A stretch of DNA of 64,000 nucleotides from Propioniciclava sinopodophylli (GTDB lineage: Bacteria > Actinomycetota > Actinomycetes > Propionibacteriales > Propionibacteriaceae). The number at the start of each line of letters is the position of its first letter. Position 1 is the stretch's first letter. Both the position numbers and the translations under genes were made by a program. Positions 10,137 through 19,202 of the stretch are shown one piece after another. The stretch covers positions 93,938 through 157,937 of the forward strand of contig NZ_SDMQ01000009.1 of the NCBI RefSeq assembly GCF_004324755.1, read 5' to 3'. The notes below the pieces were generated by a model. It was given only the letters and a program-made list of their open reading frames with translations. It had not been told where the DNA came from and ran no database searches.

Positions 10137-11543
10137 ATGAGCATCGACCCGCTGGCGTCCGCCCTCGAGATCGCGCGACGCGTGCGCGCGGGGGAGTGGT
10201 CCGCCGTCGAGGTGGCCCGCGCGTCCCTCGAAGCGGCCGCCCGGGTGGATCCCGTCCTCGGCGCCTTCGCAGCCCTCACTCCCGAGCGGGCGCTCGCGCA
10301 GGCGTCCGCCGTGGACGCCGCGGTGGCGCGCGGGGAGGACCCGGGCCCGCTCGCCGGCGTCCCCCTGCCGATCAAGGAGCTCACCGAGGTCGAAGGCCTG
10401 CCCTTCGAGGCCGGCAGCGCGGCGCTCGTCGGCAACGTCGGGGTCCGGACCGCGGCCGTCGCCCAGCGCCTGTTCGACGCCGGCAGCGTCACCATCGGCA
10501 TGACGTCCGCGCCCGAGTTCGGCTTCCCCGCCTACACCGAGCCGGCGGGGCGCCTGCCCGCCGTCACCCCCTGGGACACCCGCCGCGGCGCGGGCGGCTC
10601 CTCGGGCGGCGCGGCCGCGGCCGTGGCGTCCGGGGTGGTGGCGATCGCCCACGCCTCCGACGGCGGCGGGTCGATCCGCATCCCCGCCTCGGCGTGCGGG
10701 GTGGTGGGGCACAAGGCCTCGCGCGGACTGGTGTCGGTGCTGCCCACGGGCGTCCCCGGGCCGGGCCTGGTCAGCGAGGGGGTCATTACCCGCACCGTCG
10801 CCGACACCGCGCTCGGGCTGGACGTGCTGGCGCCGGGGAACGGGTTCGGTGACGCGCTGGCGTCCGGGCCGGGACGCCTGCGCATCGGCGTGTCCACGAC
10901 GCCGGTCATCTCCGACACCGCCGCGGTCCACCCTGCCTGCACGGACGCCGTGGCCACGGTCGCCGGCTGGCTCGCCGAGCTGGGGCACGAGATGGTCGAG
11001 GCGCCGCGCGCTTTCGCTGCCGAGCGATGGGCGGCGTTCGACGCCGTCTGGACGACCGGGGCGGCGTCCATCCCGCTGCCGCCCGAAGTGGAGGACGAGC
11101 TCACCCCCATGACGTCCTGGCTGCGCGTGCGGGGACGCCAGGTGAGCGGGGTGGCGTACGCGCGGGCGCTGGCGGCGATTCAGTTGCTGGAATGGGAGGT
11201 CGCCCAGGCGTGGGCCGGCCTCGACGCCGTGCTGACGCCGACACTGGCCTCACCACCGGCCTTCGTCGGGGCGATCCGCAACGACTCCGACCCGGCGGCC
11301 GACTTCGCCGCCCAGATCGACCACACGCCTTGGACGTCAGTGGCGAACCTCACCGGACGCCCGTCGATCAGCCTCCCGCTCGTGCGGGCCGGGCTCGAAG
11401 GTGTGGAACTGCCCATCGGCGTCATGCTGACCGGACGCCTCGGCCACGACGCGGTGCTGCTGCAGGTGGCCGGACAAGTCGAAGCCGCCCACCCGTGGCC
11501 GTTGGTGGCCCCGGGTGGACGGCTCGATGCTCAGGCGACGTAG
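10137..11543 (+). CDS. Amidase (amidase-signature family)
   Basis: Amidase-signature hydrolase of 468 residues. The Ser-cis-Ser-Lys machinery is visible: Lys80 in PLPIKELTEV, the GAGGSSGGAAAAVASG motif at about 151-166, and the downstream DGGGSIRIPAS stretch holding the nucleophilic serine. The family hydrolyses small amides; substrate cannot be predicted. This is not convincing as GatA: no gatB/gatC are adjacent and the gene stands alone. The 3' end overlaps convergent aceB by 13 bp. Confidence 0.9.
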   Translation: MSIDPLASALEIARRVRAGEWSAVEVARASLEAAARVDPVLGAFAALTPERALAQASAVDAAVARGEDPGPLAGVPLPIKELTEVEGLPFEAGSAALVGNVGVRTAAVAQRLFDAGSVTIGMTSAPEFGFPAYTEPAGRLPAVTPWDTRRGAGGSSGGAAAAVASGVVAIAHASDGGGSIRIPASACGVVGHKASRGLVSVLPTGVPGPGLVSEGVITRTVADTALGLDVLAPGNGFGDALASGPGRLRIGVSTTPVISDTAAVHPACTDAVATVAGWLAELGHEMVEAPRAFAAERWAAFDAVWTTGAASIPLPPEVEDELTPMTSWLRVRGRQVSGVAYARALAAIQLLEWEVAQAWAGLDAVLTPTLASPPAFVGAIRNDSDPAADFAAQIDHTPWTSVANLTGRPSISLPLVRAGLEGVELPIGVMLTGRLGHDAVLLQVAGQVEAAHPWPLVAPGGRLDAQAT

Positions 11544-13129
11544 CGCTCGTACGCCGGCAGGGTGAGGAAGTCCGGGTACTCGTCGGCGAGCGCGACCTGC
11601 TGGAACAGCTCGCGTGCGTCGTCGTACCGGTCGCCGTCGAAGCGCTCCAGGGAACCGAAGACCTCGTCGAACACTTCGCCCAGCCACTCCGTGGTGACCT
11701 CGTTGCCCTCGACCGTCGTGACGCAGGCGTTGCGCCACTGCCAGATCTGCGAGCGCGAGATCTCCGCCGTCGCGGCGTCCTCCATCAGGTCGTGGATGGC
11801 CACCGCGCCGTTGCCCCGCAACCAGGCCTCGATGTAGCGGATGCCCACGTCGATGTTGGTGCGGACGCCGGCATCCGTGACGGTCGAACCCGGGATCTCC
11901 AGCGAGATCAGGGCCTTGTCGTCGGGCACGACGTCCTCGCGGAGGCGGTCGATCTGGTTCGGCCGGTCGCCCAGCGCCGCGTCGAACACCTCACGGCAGA
12001 GCGGGACGAGGTCCGGGTGCGCCACCCAGGATCCGTCGAAGCCGTCGCCGGCCTCGCGCGTCTTGTCCTCGCGCACCTTGGCCAGCGCGTTCTCCGTGAC
12101 CTCCGGCTTGCGCCGGTTCGGGATGAACGCCGCCATGCCGCCCATCGCGCTGACTCCACGGCGGTGGCAGGCGCGGACGAGCTGCAGGGCGTAGGACCGC
12201 ATGAACGGCACCGCCATCGTGACCTGCGCCCGGTCGGGGAGGACGAACTCCGGCCCCCGGTCGCGGTAGTTCTTGATGATGCTGAACAGGTAGTCCCAGC
12301 GGCCGGCGTTGAGGCCGGAGCTGTGCGTGCGCAGCTCGTAGAGGATCTCCTCCATCTCGAACGCGGCCGTGATGGTCTCGATGAGCACCGTCGCGCGGAT
12401 GGTGCCGCGCGGGATGCCCAGGAGGTCCTGGGCGCGGACGAAGATGTCGTTCCAGAGACGTGCCTCCAGGTGGCTCTCGGTCTTCGGCAGGTAGAAGTAC
12501 GGCCCCACGCCGCGACGCAGCAGGGCGCGAGCGTTGTGGAAGAAGTACAACCCGAAGTCGACGACGCCGGCCACCATCGGCTTGCCGTCCACGAAGAGGT
12601 GCTTCTCGTCGTAGTGCCAGCCGCGGGGGCGGACGATGATCGTCGGGGTCTTCTCCGCCGTGACCTTGTACTCCTTGCCCTCGGGGGAGGTGAAGGAGAT
12701 CGTGCCGCGGATCGCCTCGTACAGGTTGAGCTGGCCCCCGATCACGTTCTCCCAGGCCGGCTGGTTGGCGTCCTCGAGGTCGGCGAGCCAGGTCGCGGCG
12801 CCGGAGTTGAGCGCGTTGATGGTCATCTTGCGCTCGGTCGGGCCGGTGATCTCGACCCGACGGTCCTCCAGGCCCGGCGCGAGGGGTGCACCGCGCCAGG
12901 TGTCGTCGGCCCGGATGTGGGCCGTCTCCGGCAGGAAGGTCGGGTCCTCACCGCGGGAGATCGCTGCGCGGCGCTCCCGGCGGGCGGCCAGCAGCTCGTC
13001 GCGACGCTCGGTTGCGAGGTCGTTGAGCGTGACGATGAAGTCGATGGCCTTGGGGGTGAGGATCAGGTCCTCGCCCGGGGCCGTGCTGGGCGCTTGCTGT
13101 GAGAAACGGGGGTTGGTGGTGTCCGTCAT
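11531..13129 (-). CDS. aceB: Malate synthase A
   Basis: Condenses glyoxylate with acetyl-CoA to malate in the glyoxylate shunt. The 532-residue length and motifs such as GRWDYLFSIIKNYRDR and MGGMAAFIPNRRKPE identify the A-type enzyme rather than the larger G type. The ATG at 13129 is preceded by GGAGG 5 nt upstream. It lies 28 bp after aceA on the same strand, so the two probably form an aceA-aceB operon. The 3' end overlaps the convergent amidase gene by 13 bp. Confidence 0.96.
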   Translation of the reverse strand: MTDTTNPRFSQQAPSTAPGEDLILTPKAIDFIVTLNDLATERRDELLAARRERRAAISRGEDPTFLPETAHIRADDTWRGAPLAPGLEDRRVEITGPTERKMTINALNSGAATWLADLEDANQPAWENVIGGQLNLYEAIRGTISFTSPEGKEYKVTAEKTPTIIVRPRGWHYDEKHLFVDGKPMVAGVVDFGLYFFHNARALLRRGVGPYFYLPKTESHLEARLWNDIFVRAQDLLGIPRGTIRATVLIETITAAFEMEEILYELRTHSSGLNAGRWDYLFSIIKNYRDRGPEFVLPDRAQVTMAVPFMRSYALQLVRACHRRGVSAMGGMAAFIPNRRKPEVTENALAKVREDKTREAGDGFDGSWVAHPDLVPLCREVFDAALGDRPNQIDRLREDVVPDDKALISLEIPGSTVTDAGVRTNIDVGIRYIEAWLRGNGAVAIHDLMEDAATAEISRSQIWQWRNACVTTVEGNEVTTEWLGEVFDEVFGSLERFDGDRYDDARELFQQVALADEYPDFLTLPAYERYVA

Positions 13130-13157
13130 GGAATCCTCCAGTTGGTGGGAGCGTCTG

Positions 13158-14438
13158 TCAGTGGAACTGCGCGGACTCGGTCGAGCCGGCGAGCGCAGTG
13201 GTGGAGCTCTCCGGGTTGACGATCGTGGCGACCGCGTCGAAGTAGCCGGTGCCGACCTCGCGCTGGTGCTTGGTGGCGGTGTAGCCGCGGGACTCCGAGG
13301 CGAACTCCTCCTCCTGCAGCTTCACGTAGGCGGTCATGCCCTCGCGGGCGTAGCCGTGAGCCAGGTCGAACATCGAGTAGTTGAGCGCGTGGAAGCCGGC
13401 CAGCGTGATGAACTGGAAGGCGTAGCCCATGGCGCCCAGCTCGCGCTGGAACTTGGCGATCGTCGCGTCGTCGAGGTGCTTCTTCCAGTTGAACGACGGC
13501 GAGCAGTTGTAGGCGAGCAGCTGGTCGGGGTGCTCGGCCTTGACGGCCTCGGCGAACTGGCGGGCGTACTCGAGGTCGGGCGTGCCCGTCTCCATCCAGA
13601 TCATGTCGGCGTACTCGGCGTAGGCCTTCGCGCGGGCGATCGACGGCTCGATGCCGTTCTTCACCTTGTAGAAGCCCTCGGAGGTGCGCTCGCCGGTGAG
13701 GAACTCGCGATCGCGCTCGTCCACGTCGGACGTGATGAGGGTCGCGGCCTCGGCGTCCGTGCGGGCGATGATGACCGACGGGACGCCGGACACGTCGGCC
13801 GCGAGGCGGGCGGCGTTCAGGGTGCGCTCATGCTGCTTGGTGGGGATGAGCACCTTGCCGCCGAGGTGGCCGCACTTCTTCTCCGAGGCGAGCTGGTCCT
13901 CCCAGTGCACGCCCGCGGCGCCTGCGGCGATCATGCCCTTCATGAGCTCGTAGGCGTTGAGCGGGCCGCCGAAGCCGGCCTCGGCGTCCGCCACGATCGG
14001 GACGAGCCAGTTGTCGACCGTCGAGATGCCTTCAAGGTGCTCGATCTGGTCGGCTCGCATGAGCGCGTTGTTGATGCGGCGCACCACGGCGGGCACCGAG
14101 TTGGCCGGGTAGAGGCTCTGGTCGGGGTAGGTCTGGCCCGACAGGTTGGCGTCACCGGCGACCTGCCAGCCGGACAGGTAGATGGCGCGCAGCCCGGCTT
14201 TGACCTGCTGGACGGCCATGTTGCCGGTGAGGGCGCCCAGGGCGTTGATGTAGTGGCCGTCGCCCTGGGTGATCTCGCCCCACAGGATTTCCGCACCGCG
14301 CTTGGCGAGGGTGAACTCCTCCTGAACCTTGCCGCGCAGGCTCATCACGTCGGCGGGCGTGTAGTCGCGACGGACGGTCGCCCAGCGGGGGTTGTCCTGC
14401 CAGTCCTGCGCGAGTGTCTCGGCGGTGATCTCAGCCAT
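13158..14438 (-). CDS. aceA: Isocitrate lyase
   Basis: Cleaves isocitrate to succinate and glyoxylate, the first step of the glyoxylate shunt. The 426-residue protein carries the catalytic KKCGHLGGK motif (about residues 192-200) and the [19 protein letters not shown] metal-binding segment. The ATG at 14438 follows GGAGG with good spacing, so the more upstream ATG is not needed. It is divergent from ramB across a 134-bp control region and is followed by aceB. The expected trigger is growth on acetate or fatty acids. Confidence 0.97.
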   Translation of the reverse strand: MAEITAETLAQDWQDNPRWATVRRDYTPADVMSLRGKVQEEFTLAKRGAEILWGEITQGDGHYINALGALTGNMAVQQVKAGLRAIYLSGWQVAGDANLSGQTYPDQSLYPANSVPAVVRRINNALMRADQIEHLEGISTVDNWLVPIVADAEAGFGGPLNAYELMKGMIAAGAAGVHWEDQLASEKKCGHLGGKVLIPTKQHERTLNAARLAADVSGVPSVIIARTDAEAATLITSDVDERDREFLTGERTSEGFYKVKNGIEPSIARAKAYAEYADMIWMETGTPDLEYARQFAEAVKAEHPDQLLAYNCSPSFNWKKHLDDATIAKFQRELGAMGYAFQFITLAGFHALNYSMFDLAHGYAREGMTAYVKLQEEEFASESRGYTATKHQREVGTGYFDAVATIVNPESSTTALAGSTESAQFH

Positions 14439-14546
14439 GTCGTTCCTCCATTGCAACGAGTCTCGGGTACGGGATGTCCGTGCCTCGATGCGTTCATCCT
14501 CTCGACGTCGAGATACACCCGAGAAGGGGTTCGTCGTGTCAATTTC

Positions 14547-14568
14547 TGAAGAACTTCACTAGAGTGAA
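14547..14568. promoter_or_regulatory. Palindromic operator in aceA-ramB control region
   Basis: Two overlapping inverted repeats lie in the aceA-ramB intergenic region. One is TGAAG-AA-CTTCA (14547-14558). The other is the perfect 14-bp palindrome TTCACTAGAGTGAA (14555-14568), which covers the ramB -10 box. A dimeric repressor bound here would block ramB transcription, which suggests autoregulation. RamB binding has not been tested for this sequence. Confidence 0.5.
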
Positions 14569-14572
14569 TTTC
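14560..14572 (+). promoter_or_regulatory. Leaderless -10 promoter of ramB
   Basis: TAGAGT at 14560-14565 fits TANNNT and is followed by 7 nt and then the GTG start of ramB at 14573. This predicts a leaderless transcript. There is no Shine-Dalgarno upstream of the GTG. Confidence 0.55.
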
Positions 14573-16054
14573 GTGACCTCGTCCTCTTGGCAGCGTCGTC
14601 AGGCCCTCCCGGAGCCCGAACGGGGCGAAGACGCCTTCACCCTCGGGCGGCGCCTCAACGCCCTGCGCAAGGCCCGCCACCTCACGCTCGCCGCGGTGGC
14701 GGACGCCGTCGGCGTGGCCCCCTCGCAGCTGTCCCTGATCGAGAACGGCAAGCGCGAGGCCAAGCTGGCGACGGTGCAGGCGCTGGCCCGCCACTACGGC
14801 GTCTCCCTTGAGGAGCTGCTCGCCGGGCCCACCAGCCGGCGCACCCAGCTCGAGATCGAGCTGGAGGCGTACATGCGCTCGCCGCTGGCCACCTCGCGTG
14901 GGCTGCCGCCCATCCGGGTGGGCCCGCGGACCCCGACCGAGGTGCTCGAGTCGATGGTGGCGCTGCATCGCGAGGTGCTGCGCCTGTCGGAGCAGCACGT
15001 AGCCACGCCGGAGGAGGCGCGGAGGGCCAACACGGTGCTGCGTGGCCAGATGCGCGACCGGGGCAACTACTACGGCGAACTGGAGGCCAAGGCGTCCGAG
15101 CTGCTGGCCGGGATCCGGCACGACGGCGGCCCGGCCGGCACCAAGGAGGTCAACGCGCTGGTCCGCCACCTTGGCTTCACCATCCGCCACGTCGACGACC
15201 TGCCGCACTCGACCCGTTCGGTCATCGACCTGCGCAACCGCCGGATCTACCTTGCGCGCCAGGCGTCCACCGTCGGCCACGACCAGCGCTCGGTCCTGCT
15301 GCAGGCGCTCGGCCACCATGTGCTGGGGCACACGCCGCCCGCCGACTACGCCGAGTTCCTCGCCCAGCGCGTCGAGACCAACTACCTGGCCGGCGCTATC
15401 ACGCTGCCTGAGTCCGGCGTGGTCGACCTGCTGCGGGCCGGTGCCGCCGAGCGCGACCTTGCTGTGGACACGATCAAGGAGGCCTACCACGTCTCGTGGG
15501 AGACGGCGGCCCACCGGGTCACCAACCTGGCCACGAAGCACCTGGGCATCCCGGTGCACTTCGCGAAGGTGCACGACACCGGCACCGTCTACAAGGCCTA
15601 CGAGAACGACGGAACGCTGTTCCCCATGGACCCCACCGGCGCCATCGAGGGCCAGCCCGTGTGCCGCCAGTGGGCGTCGCGGCAGGTGTTCGAGCGGGGC
15701 GTCCCCGACGAGCCGTTCCACCAGTACACCGACACCCCGGCCGGCACCTACTGGGACACCGTCCGCGTCGAGCGCGCCCCCGGTGGCCGCTACTCGCTGT
15801 CGCTGGGCACCGACTTCGTCAACGCGAAGTGGTTCCGGGGCCGCGACACCCGGGTCCGGGCGAAGTCCACCTGCCCTGACGAGGCCTGCTGCCGGCGTCC
15901 GCCCGCCGACCTGCTGGCCGCGTGGGGCGGGCACGTCTGGCCCAGCGCCCGCGCGCGCACCCACATGATGGCGGCCCTGCCCCCCGGTGCGTTCCCGGGC
16001 GTCGATGAGACGGAGGTCTACACGTTCCTGCAGGCGCACGAGGCCGAGGCGTGA
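14573..16054 (+). CDS. ramB: RamB-family transcriptional regulator of acetate metabolism
   Basis: Transcription factor of 493 residues. An XRE-type HTH covers residues 24-83 (helix pair in [21 protein letters not shown]). Next is an IrrE-like segment around the [13 protein letters not shown] motif. The C-terminal half is of the short-chain fatty acyl regulator type and has a Cys-rich patch (CPDEACC). In corynebacteria RamB controls aceA/aceB. Here it is divergent from aceA, which matches that role. The GTG at 14573 is chosen because the HTH begins shortly after it and a leaderless -10 box fits it. Confidence 0.9.
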   Translation: MTSSSWQRRQALPEPERGEDAFTLGRRLNALRKARHLTLAAVADAVGVAPSQLSLIENGKREAKLATVQALARHYGVSLEELLAGPTSRRTQLEIELEAYMRSPLATSRGLPPIRVGPRTPTEVLESMVALHREVLRLSEQHVATPEEARRANTVLRGQMRDRGNYYGELEAKASELLAGIRHDGGPAGTKEVNALVRHLGFTIRHVDDLPHSTRSVIDLRNRRIYLARQASTVGHDQRSVLLQALGHHVLGHTPPADYAEFLAQRVETNYLAGAITLPESGVVDLLRAGAAERDLAVDTIKEAYHVSWETAAHRVTNLATKHLGIPVHFAKVHDTGTVYKAYENDGTLFPMDPTGAIEGQPVCRQWASRQVFERGVPDEPFHQYTDTPAGTYWDTVRVERAPGGRYSLSLGTDFVNAKWFRGRDTRVRAKSTCPDEACCRRPPADLLAAWGGHVWPSARARTHMMAALPPGAFPGVDETEVYTFLQAHEAEA

Positions 16055-16114
16055 GAGGTCCCGTGATGTGCCGCCCGGGTCCGGACGCCACGGCTGCTGC
16101 GCCGCGACGACGGA

Positions 16115-16127
16115 TACGCTGGCCCGC
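16115..16127 (+). promoter_or_regulatory. Leaderless -10 promoter of thrC
   Basis: TACGCT at 16115-16120 fits TANNNT and is 7 nt before the GTG start at 16128. No Shine-Dalgarno is visible, consistent with a leaderless mRNA. Confidence 0.5.
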
Positions 16128-17561
16128 GTGAAGTACGTCTCCACCCGTGACGCCGGCCGGACGGCGCTGCCGTTCTGCGACATCCTCCTTGAGGGGCTCG
16201 CGCCCGACGGAGGGCTGTACCTGCCCGAGTCCTACCCGCAGGTGGACGCCGCGACGCTGGCGTCCTGGCGGGAGCTGTTGGGCGCCGAAGGGTACCCCGC
16301 CCTGGCCGCGGCCGTGCTGGGGCTGTACATCGACGACATCGGTGCCGATGACCTCCGCGGCATCTGCGAGCGCGCCTACACGGCCGAGAAGTTCTCCTCG
16401 GACGGCATCGTCGGGCTCACCGACCTGGGCGACGGCGTCCTGCTCGGACACCTGAGCAACGGCCCGACCGCCGCGTTCAAGGACATGGCGATGCAGCTGC
16501 TCGGGGAGCTGTTCGAGTACGAGCTGGAGCGCCGCGACCAGACGCTCACCATCCTCGGGGCCACCTCGGGAGACACGGGTTCGGCGGCCGAGTACGCGAT
16601 GCTCGGCAAGGACCGCGTCCGCGTGTTCATGCTGACCCCGGCCGGGCGGATGAGCCCGTTCCAGCAGGCGCAGATGTTCAGCATCGACGACCCGGCCATC
16701 GTGAACATCGCCCTCGACGGCGTGTTCGACGACTGCCAGGACCTCGTCAAGGAGGTCAACGCCGACCTGGCCTTCAAGGCCGAGCACGCGATAGGCGCGG
16801 TCAACTCGATCAACTGGGCCCGGCTCGTCGCGCAGGTCGTGTACTACGTGGCGCTGTACCTGCACGCGACCACGGCGGACGACCAGCGGGTCACCTTCGC
16901 GGTCCCGTCCGGCAACTTCGGGAACATCTGCGCCGGCCACATCGCCCGCGAGATGGGGATCCCGATCGACACGCTCGTGCTGGCCACCAACGAGAACGAT
17001 GTGCTGGCGGAGTTCTTCGACACCGGTGTCTACCGCGTGCGGGGGACCGCTGAGACGCACGAGACGTCCTCGCCGAGCATGGACATCTCCAAGGCGTCCA
17101 ACTTCGAGCGGTTCATCTTCGACCTGCTGGGCCGGGACGCCGACCAGACCCGTCGCCTGTTCGGGGAGGAGGTGCCGACCACCGGGTCGTTCGTCCTGAC
17201 CGACACGCCGGAGTTCGCCGGCCTCCGGGAGCGGTTCGGGTTCGTGGCCGGGTCGAGCACGCACGCCGACCGGGTCGCGACGATCGCCGCCGAGGCCGGA
17301 CGCCATGGCTACGTGGTCGACCCGCACACCGCGGACGGGCTGAAGGTGGCTCGTGAGCTGTTGGAGCGGGAGTCGCTGACCCAGCCGGTCATCGTGCTCG
17401 AGACGGCGCTGCCGGTGAAGTTCTCCGCGACGATCGTCGAGGCGCTCGGCCACGACGTACCGCGTCCGGACCGGTTCGCCGGCATCGAGGATCTCCCGCG
17501 CCGCGTGCTGGCGCTGCCCAACGACGCGGATGCCCTGAAGCGCCTGATCGCCACGCACTGA
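16128..17561 (+). CDS. thrC: Threonine synthase
   Basis: PLP enzyme that converts O-phosphohomoserine to threonine. The 477-residue length and the NGPTAAFKDMAMQLLGEL motif with the PLP lysine at 118 match the long ThrC class, as does GATSGDTGSAAEYAML. The N-terminal MKYVSTRD is a standard ThrC start, which supports GTG 16128. The gene is monocistronic: hom and thrB are not adjacent. Confidence 0.96.
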   Translation: MKYVSTRDAGRTALPFCDILLEGLAPDGGLYLPESYPQVDAATLASWRELLGAEGYPALAAAVLGLYIDDIGADDLRGICERAYTAEKFSSDGIVGLTDLGDGVLLGHLSNGPTAAFKDMAMQLLGELFEYELERRDQTLTILGATSGDTGSAAEYAMLGKDRVRVFMLTPAGRMSPFQQAQMFSIDDPAIVNIALDGVFDDCQDLVKEVNADLAFKAEHAIGAVNSINWARLVAQVVYYVALYLHATTADDQRVTFAVPSGNFGNICAGHIAREMGIPIDTLVLATNENDVLAEFFDTGVYRVRGTAETHETSSPSMDISKASNFERFIFDLLGRDADQTRRLFGEEVPTTGSFVLTDTPEFAGLRERFGFVAGSSTHADRVATIAAEAGRHGYVVDPHTADGLKVARELLERESLTQPVIVLETALPVKFSATIVEALGHDVPRPDRFAGIEDLPRRVLALPNDADALKRLIATH

Positions 17562-17596
17562 CGCGCCGCCTCGTTCGCCGCGCGGCTCCCGTGGGT

Positions 17597-17662
17597 GTGC
17601 TGCATCTTGTGTGGACGAAGTTGGTCATCACCGGGGTATTGCGTTGACACAAAATGCAGCAC
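17597..17662. repeat. Long inverted repeat before GNAT gene
   Basis: GTGCTGCATCTTGTGT (17597-17612) is the reverse complement of ACACAAAATGCAGCAC (17647-17662) with a single mismatch, over 16 bp, with a 34-bp spacer. The right arm ends 1 bp before the GNAT start codon and contains TTGACA. This could be a terminator or loop of the thrC mRNA, an operator pair, or the ends of a small palindromic element. Confidence 0.6.
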
Positions 17663-17663
17663 G

Positions 17664-18617
17664 ATGGAGCCCGTGATCCCCGACACCCTCACCTGGACCC
17701 ACCTCACCCCTGACACGGTGCAGCAGTGGGCAGCGCTGACGAACCTGCTCGCCGAGGTCGACGGAACCGAGGAGTTCTACTCCGTGGAGGAACTCGACGA
17801 GCACGGCTTCGACCCCGAGCGTGACTCCTGGGCCGTCTGGGACGGACCGACGATGGTGGCCTTCGGGCAGCTCCGGGTCGGTCTCACGCTGGACCACGAG
17901 GGCCGAGTGCGCTGCAACTTGGACGGGGGCGTCCACCCGGAGCACCGCGGACGCGGCATCGGACGCGCGCTCATGGACCGCATGGAGGCGCGCGCGACGG
18001 AACTGGCCGGCGAGCGGCACCCAGGGCAGCCGGCGATCTGGCGCGGCCCCGGCGGACTCGAGGGGGCGTTGGCCCGCGCCCTGTTCCTGCACCGGGGCTA
18101 TGAGGTGGTGCGGTACTTCAACCTGCTGGGTCGCCCCCTGTCGGGCGACATCCCGCGGGTGGACTCCGACGCCCCGCTGCTGTCGCCCGGGCCCGAGCAC
18201 GAGGAGGCGACCCGCCTCGCGCACAACGCGGCGTTCGCCGACCACTGGGGATCGGCGCCCGCCAGCCCCGAGCGGTGGCGCGACACGTGGACGGCGCGTT
18301 CGAACCGGATGGACGTCTCGACGGTGGCCGTCGACCCGGCCGATCCGACCCGCGTCCTCGCGTACGTGCTGGCCGCGCAGTGGGTCCCCCGCGAGCTCTA
18401 CGTGAACCTCGTCGGCACCGTGCCGGACGCCCGGGGTCGGGGCCTGGCTGCTGCCGCGCTGGCACGCACGATGGCGCTGGCCGCCGAGACCGGCGAGTAC
18501 GACGTCATCGAACTCGACGTCGACTCCGACAGCCCCACCGGCGCGACGCGCCTCTACGACCGGCTCGGCTTCGCGCACAAGAAGACTTGGGCGACGATGC
18601 AGCGCGCCGCGCGCTGA
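17664..18617 (+). CDS. GNAT family N-acetyltransferase, two tandem domains
   Basis: Acetyl-CoA-dependent acetyltransferase of 317 residues with two GNAT-like halves. The first acetyl-CoA loop is in VHPEHRGRGIGRALMDRM (about residues 92-109), and the second in TVPDARGRGLAAAALARTM (about 250-268). The architecture resembles mycothiol-type or other double-GNAT enzymes, but a specific substrate cannot be named. ATG 17664 is assigned without a clear Shine-Dalgarno. It is convergent with the VOC gene (3 bp gap). Confidence 0.85.
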   Translation: MEPVIPDTLTWTHLTPDTVQQWAALTNLLAEVDGTEEFYSVEELDEHGFDPERDSWAVWDGPTMVAFGQLRVGLTLDHEGRVRCNLDGGVHPEHRGRGIGRALMDRMEARATELAGERHPGQPAIWRGPGGLEGALARALFLHRGYEVVRYFNLLGRPLSGDIPRVDSDAPLLSPGPEHEEATRLAHNAAFADHWGSAPASPERWRDTWTARSNRMDVSTVAVDPADPTRVLAYVLAAQWVPRELYVNLVGTVPDARGRGLAAAALARTMALAAETGEYDVIELDVDSDSPTGATRLYDRLGFAHKKTWATMQRAAR

Positions 18618-18620
18618 GGG

Positions 18621-19106
18621 TTACGCCCCGGCGATGGCCCTCTCGATGGTGGCCACGTCGATCTTTTGCATCGGCATCATCGCCGCGAGGGCGCGTTCGG
18701 CCACGCCCGGCTCGTCCGACATCATCGCCTCCGACAGCACCCGCGGGGTGATCTGCCAAGAGAGGCCCCAGCGGTCCTTGCACCAGCCGCACTGGCTCTC
18801 CTGGCCGCCGTTCCCGACGATGGCGTCCCAGTAGCGGTCGGTCTCGGCCTGGTCCTCGGTCAGGATCTGGAACGAGAACGCCTCGCTGTGCCGGAACTGT
18901 GGACCGCCGTTGAGCCCGATGCACGGGATCCCGCACACCGTGAACTCGACCGTCAGCACGTCGCCCTGCTTGCCGTCGGGGAAGTCGGTGGGGGCGGTGC
19001 GCACGGCGTCCACCCGGCTGTCGGGGAACACCGAGGCGTAGAACCGTGCCGCGTCCTCGGCGTCCTTGTCGTACCACAGGCAGATCGTGTTCTTGGCCAG
19101 TGCCAT
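18621..19106 (-). CDS. VOC family protein (PhnB-like)
   Basis: Protein of 161 residues in the glyoxalase/bleomycin-resistance superfamily, of the PhnB/3-demethylubiquinone-methyltransferase-like type. Typical features are the N-terminal ICLWYDKDAEDAARFYASVFPDS, the GIPCIGLNGGPQF strand and the CGWCKDRWGLSWQITP stretch. The true reaction is unknown for this subfamily. AAGGAG lies 6 nt before the ATG. It is divergent from the GH15 gene. Confidence 0.88.
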   Translation of the reverse strand: MALAKNTICLWYDKDAEDAARFYASVFPDSRVDAVRTAPTDFPDGKQGDVLTVEFTVCGIPCIGLNGGPQFRHSEAFSFQILTEDQAETDRYWDAIVGNGGQESQCGWCKDRWGLSWQITPRVLSEAMMSDEPGVAERALAAMMPMQKIDVATIERAIAGA

Positions 19107-19202
19107 CGCCGTCTCCTTCGTTCGACCCGTCCACGCCAATCCCGACGATTCCTCCAGAACAAGCATGGTCGCGGCCCATCCTGCGTGGTAGGTATGGGGT
19201 GC

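Noticed and set aside
10137..11543. GatA subunit of Asp/Glu-tRNA amidotransferase
   Set aside because: No gatB or gatC adjacent, and the active-site surroundings are those of general amidases.
14573..14850. Phage repressor-like HTH as evidence of a prophage
   Set aside because: The HTH is the N-terminus of a full-length RamB-type regulator beside aceA; no phage genes are nearby.
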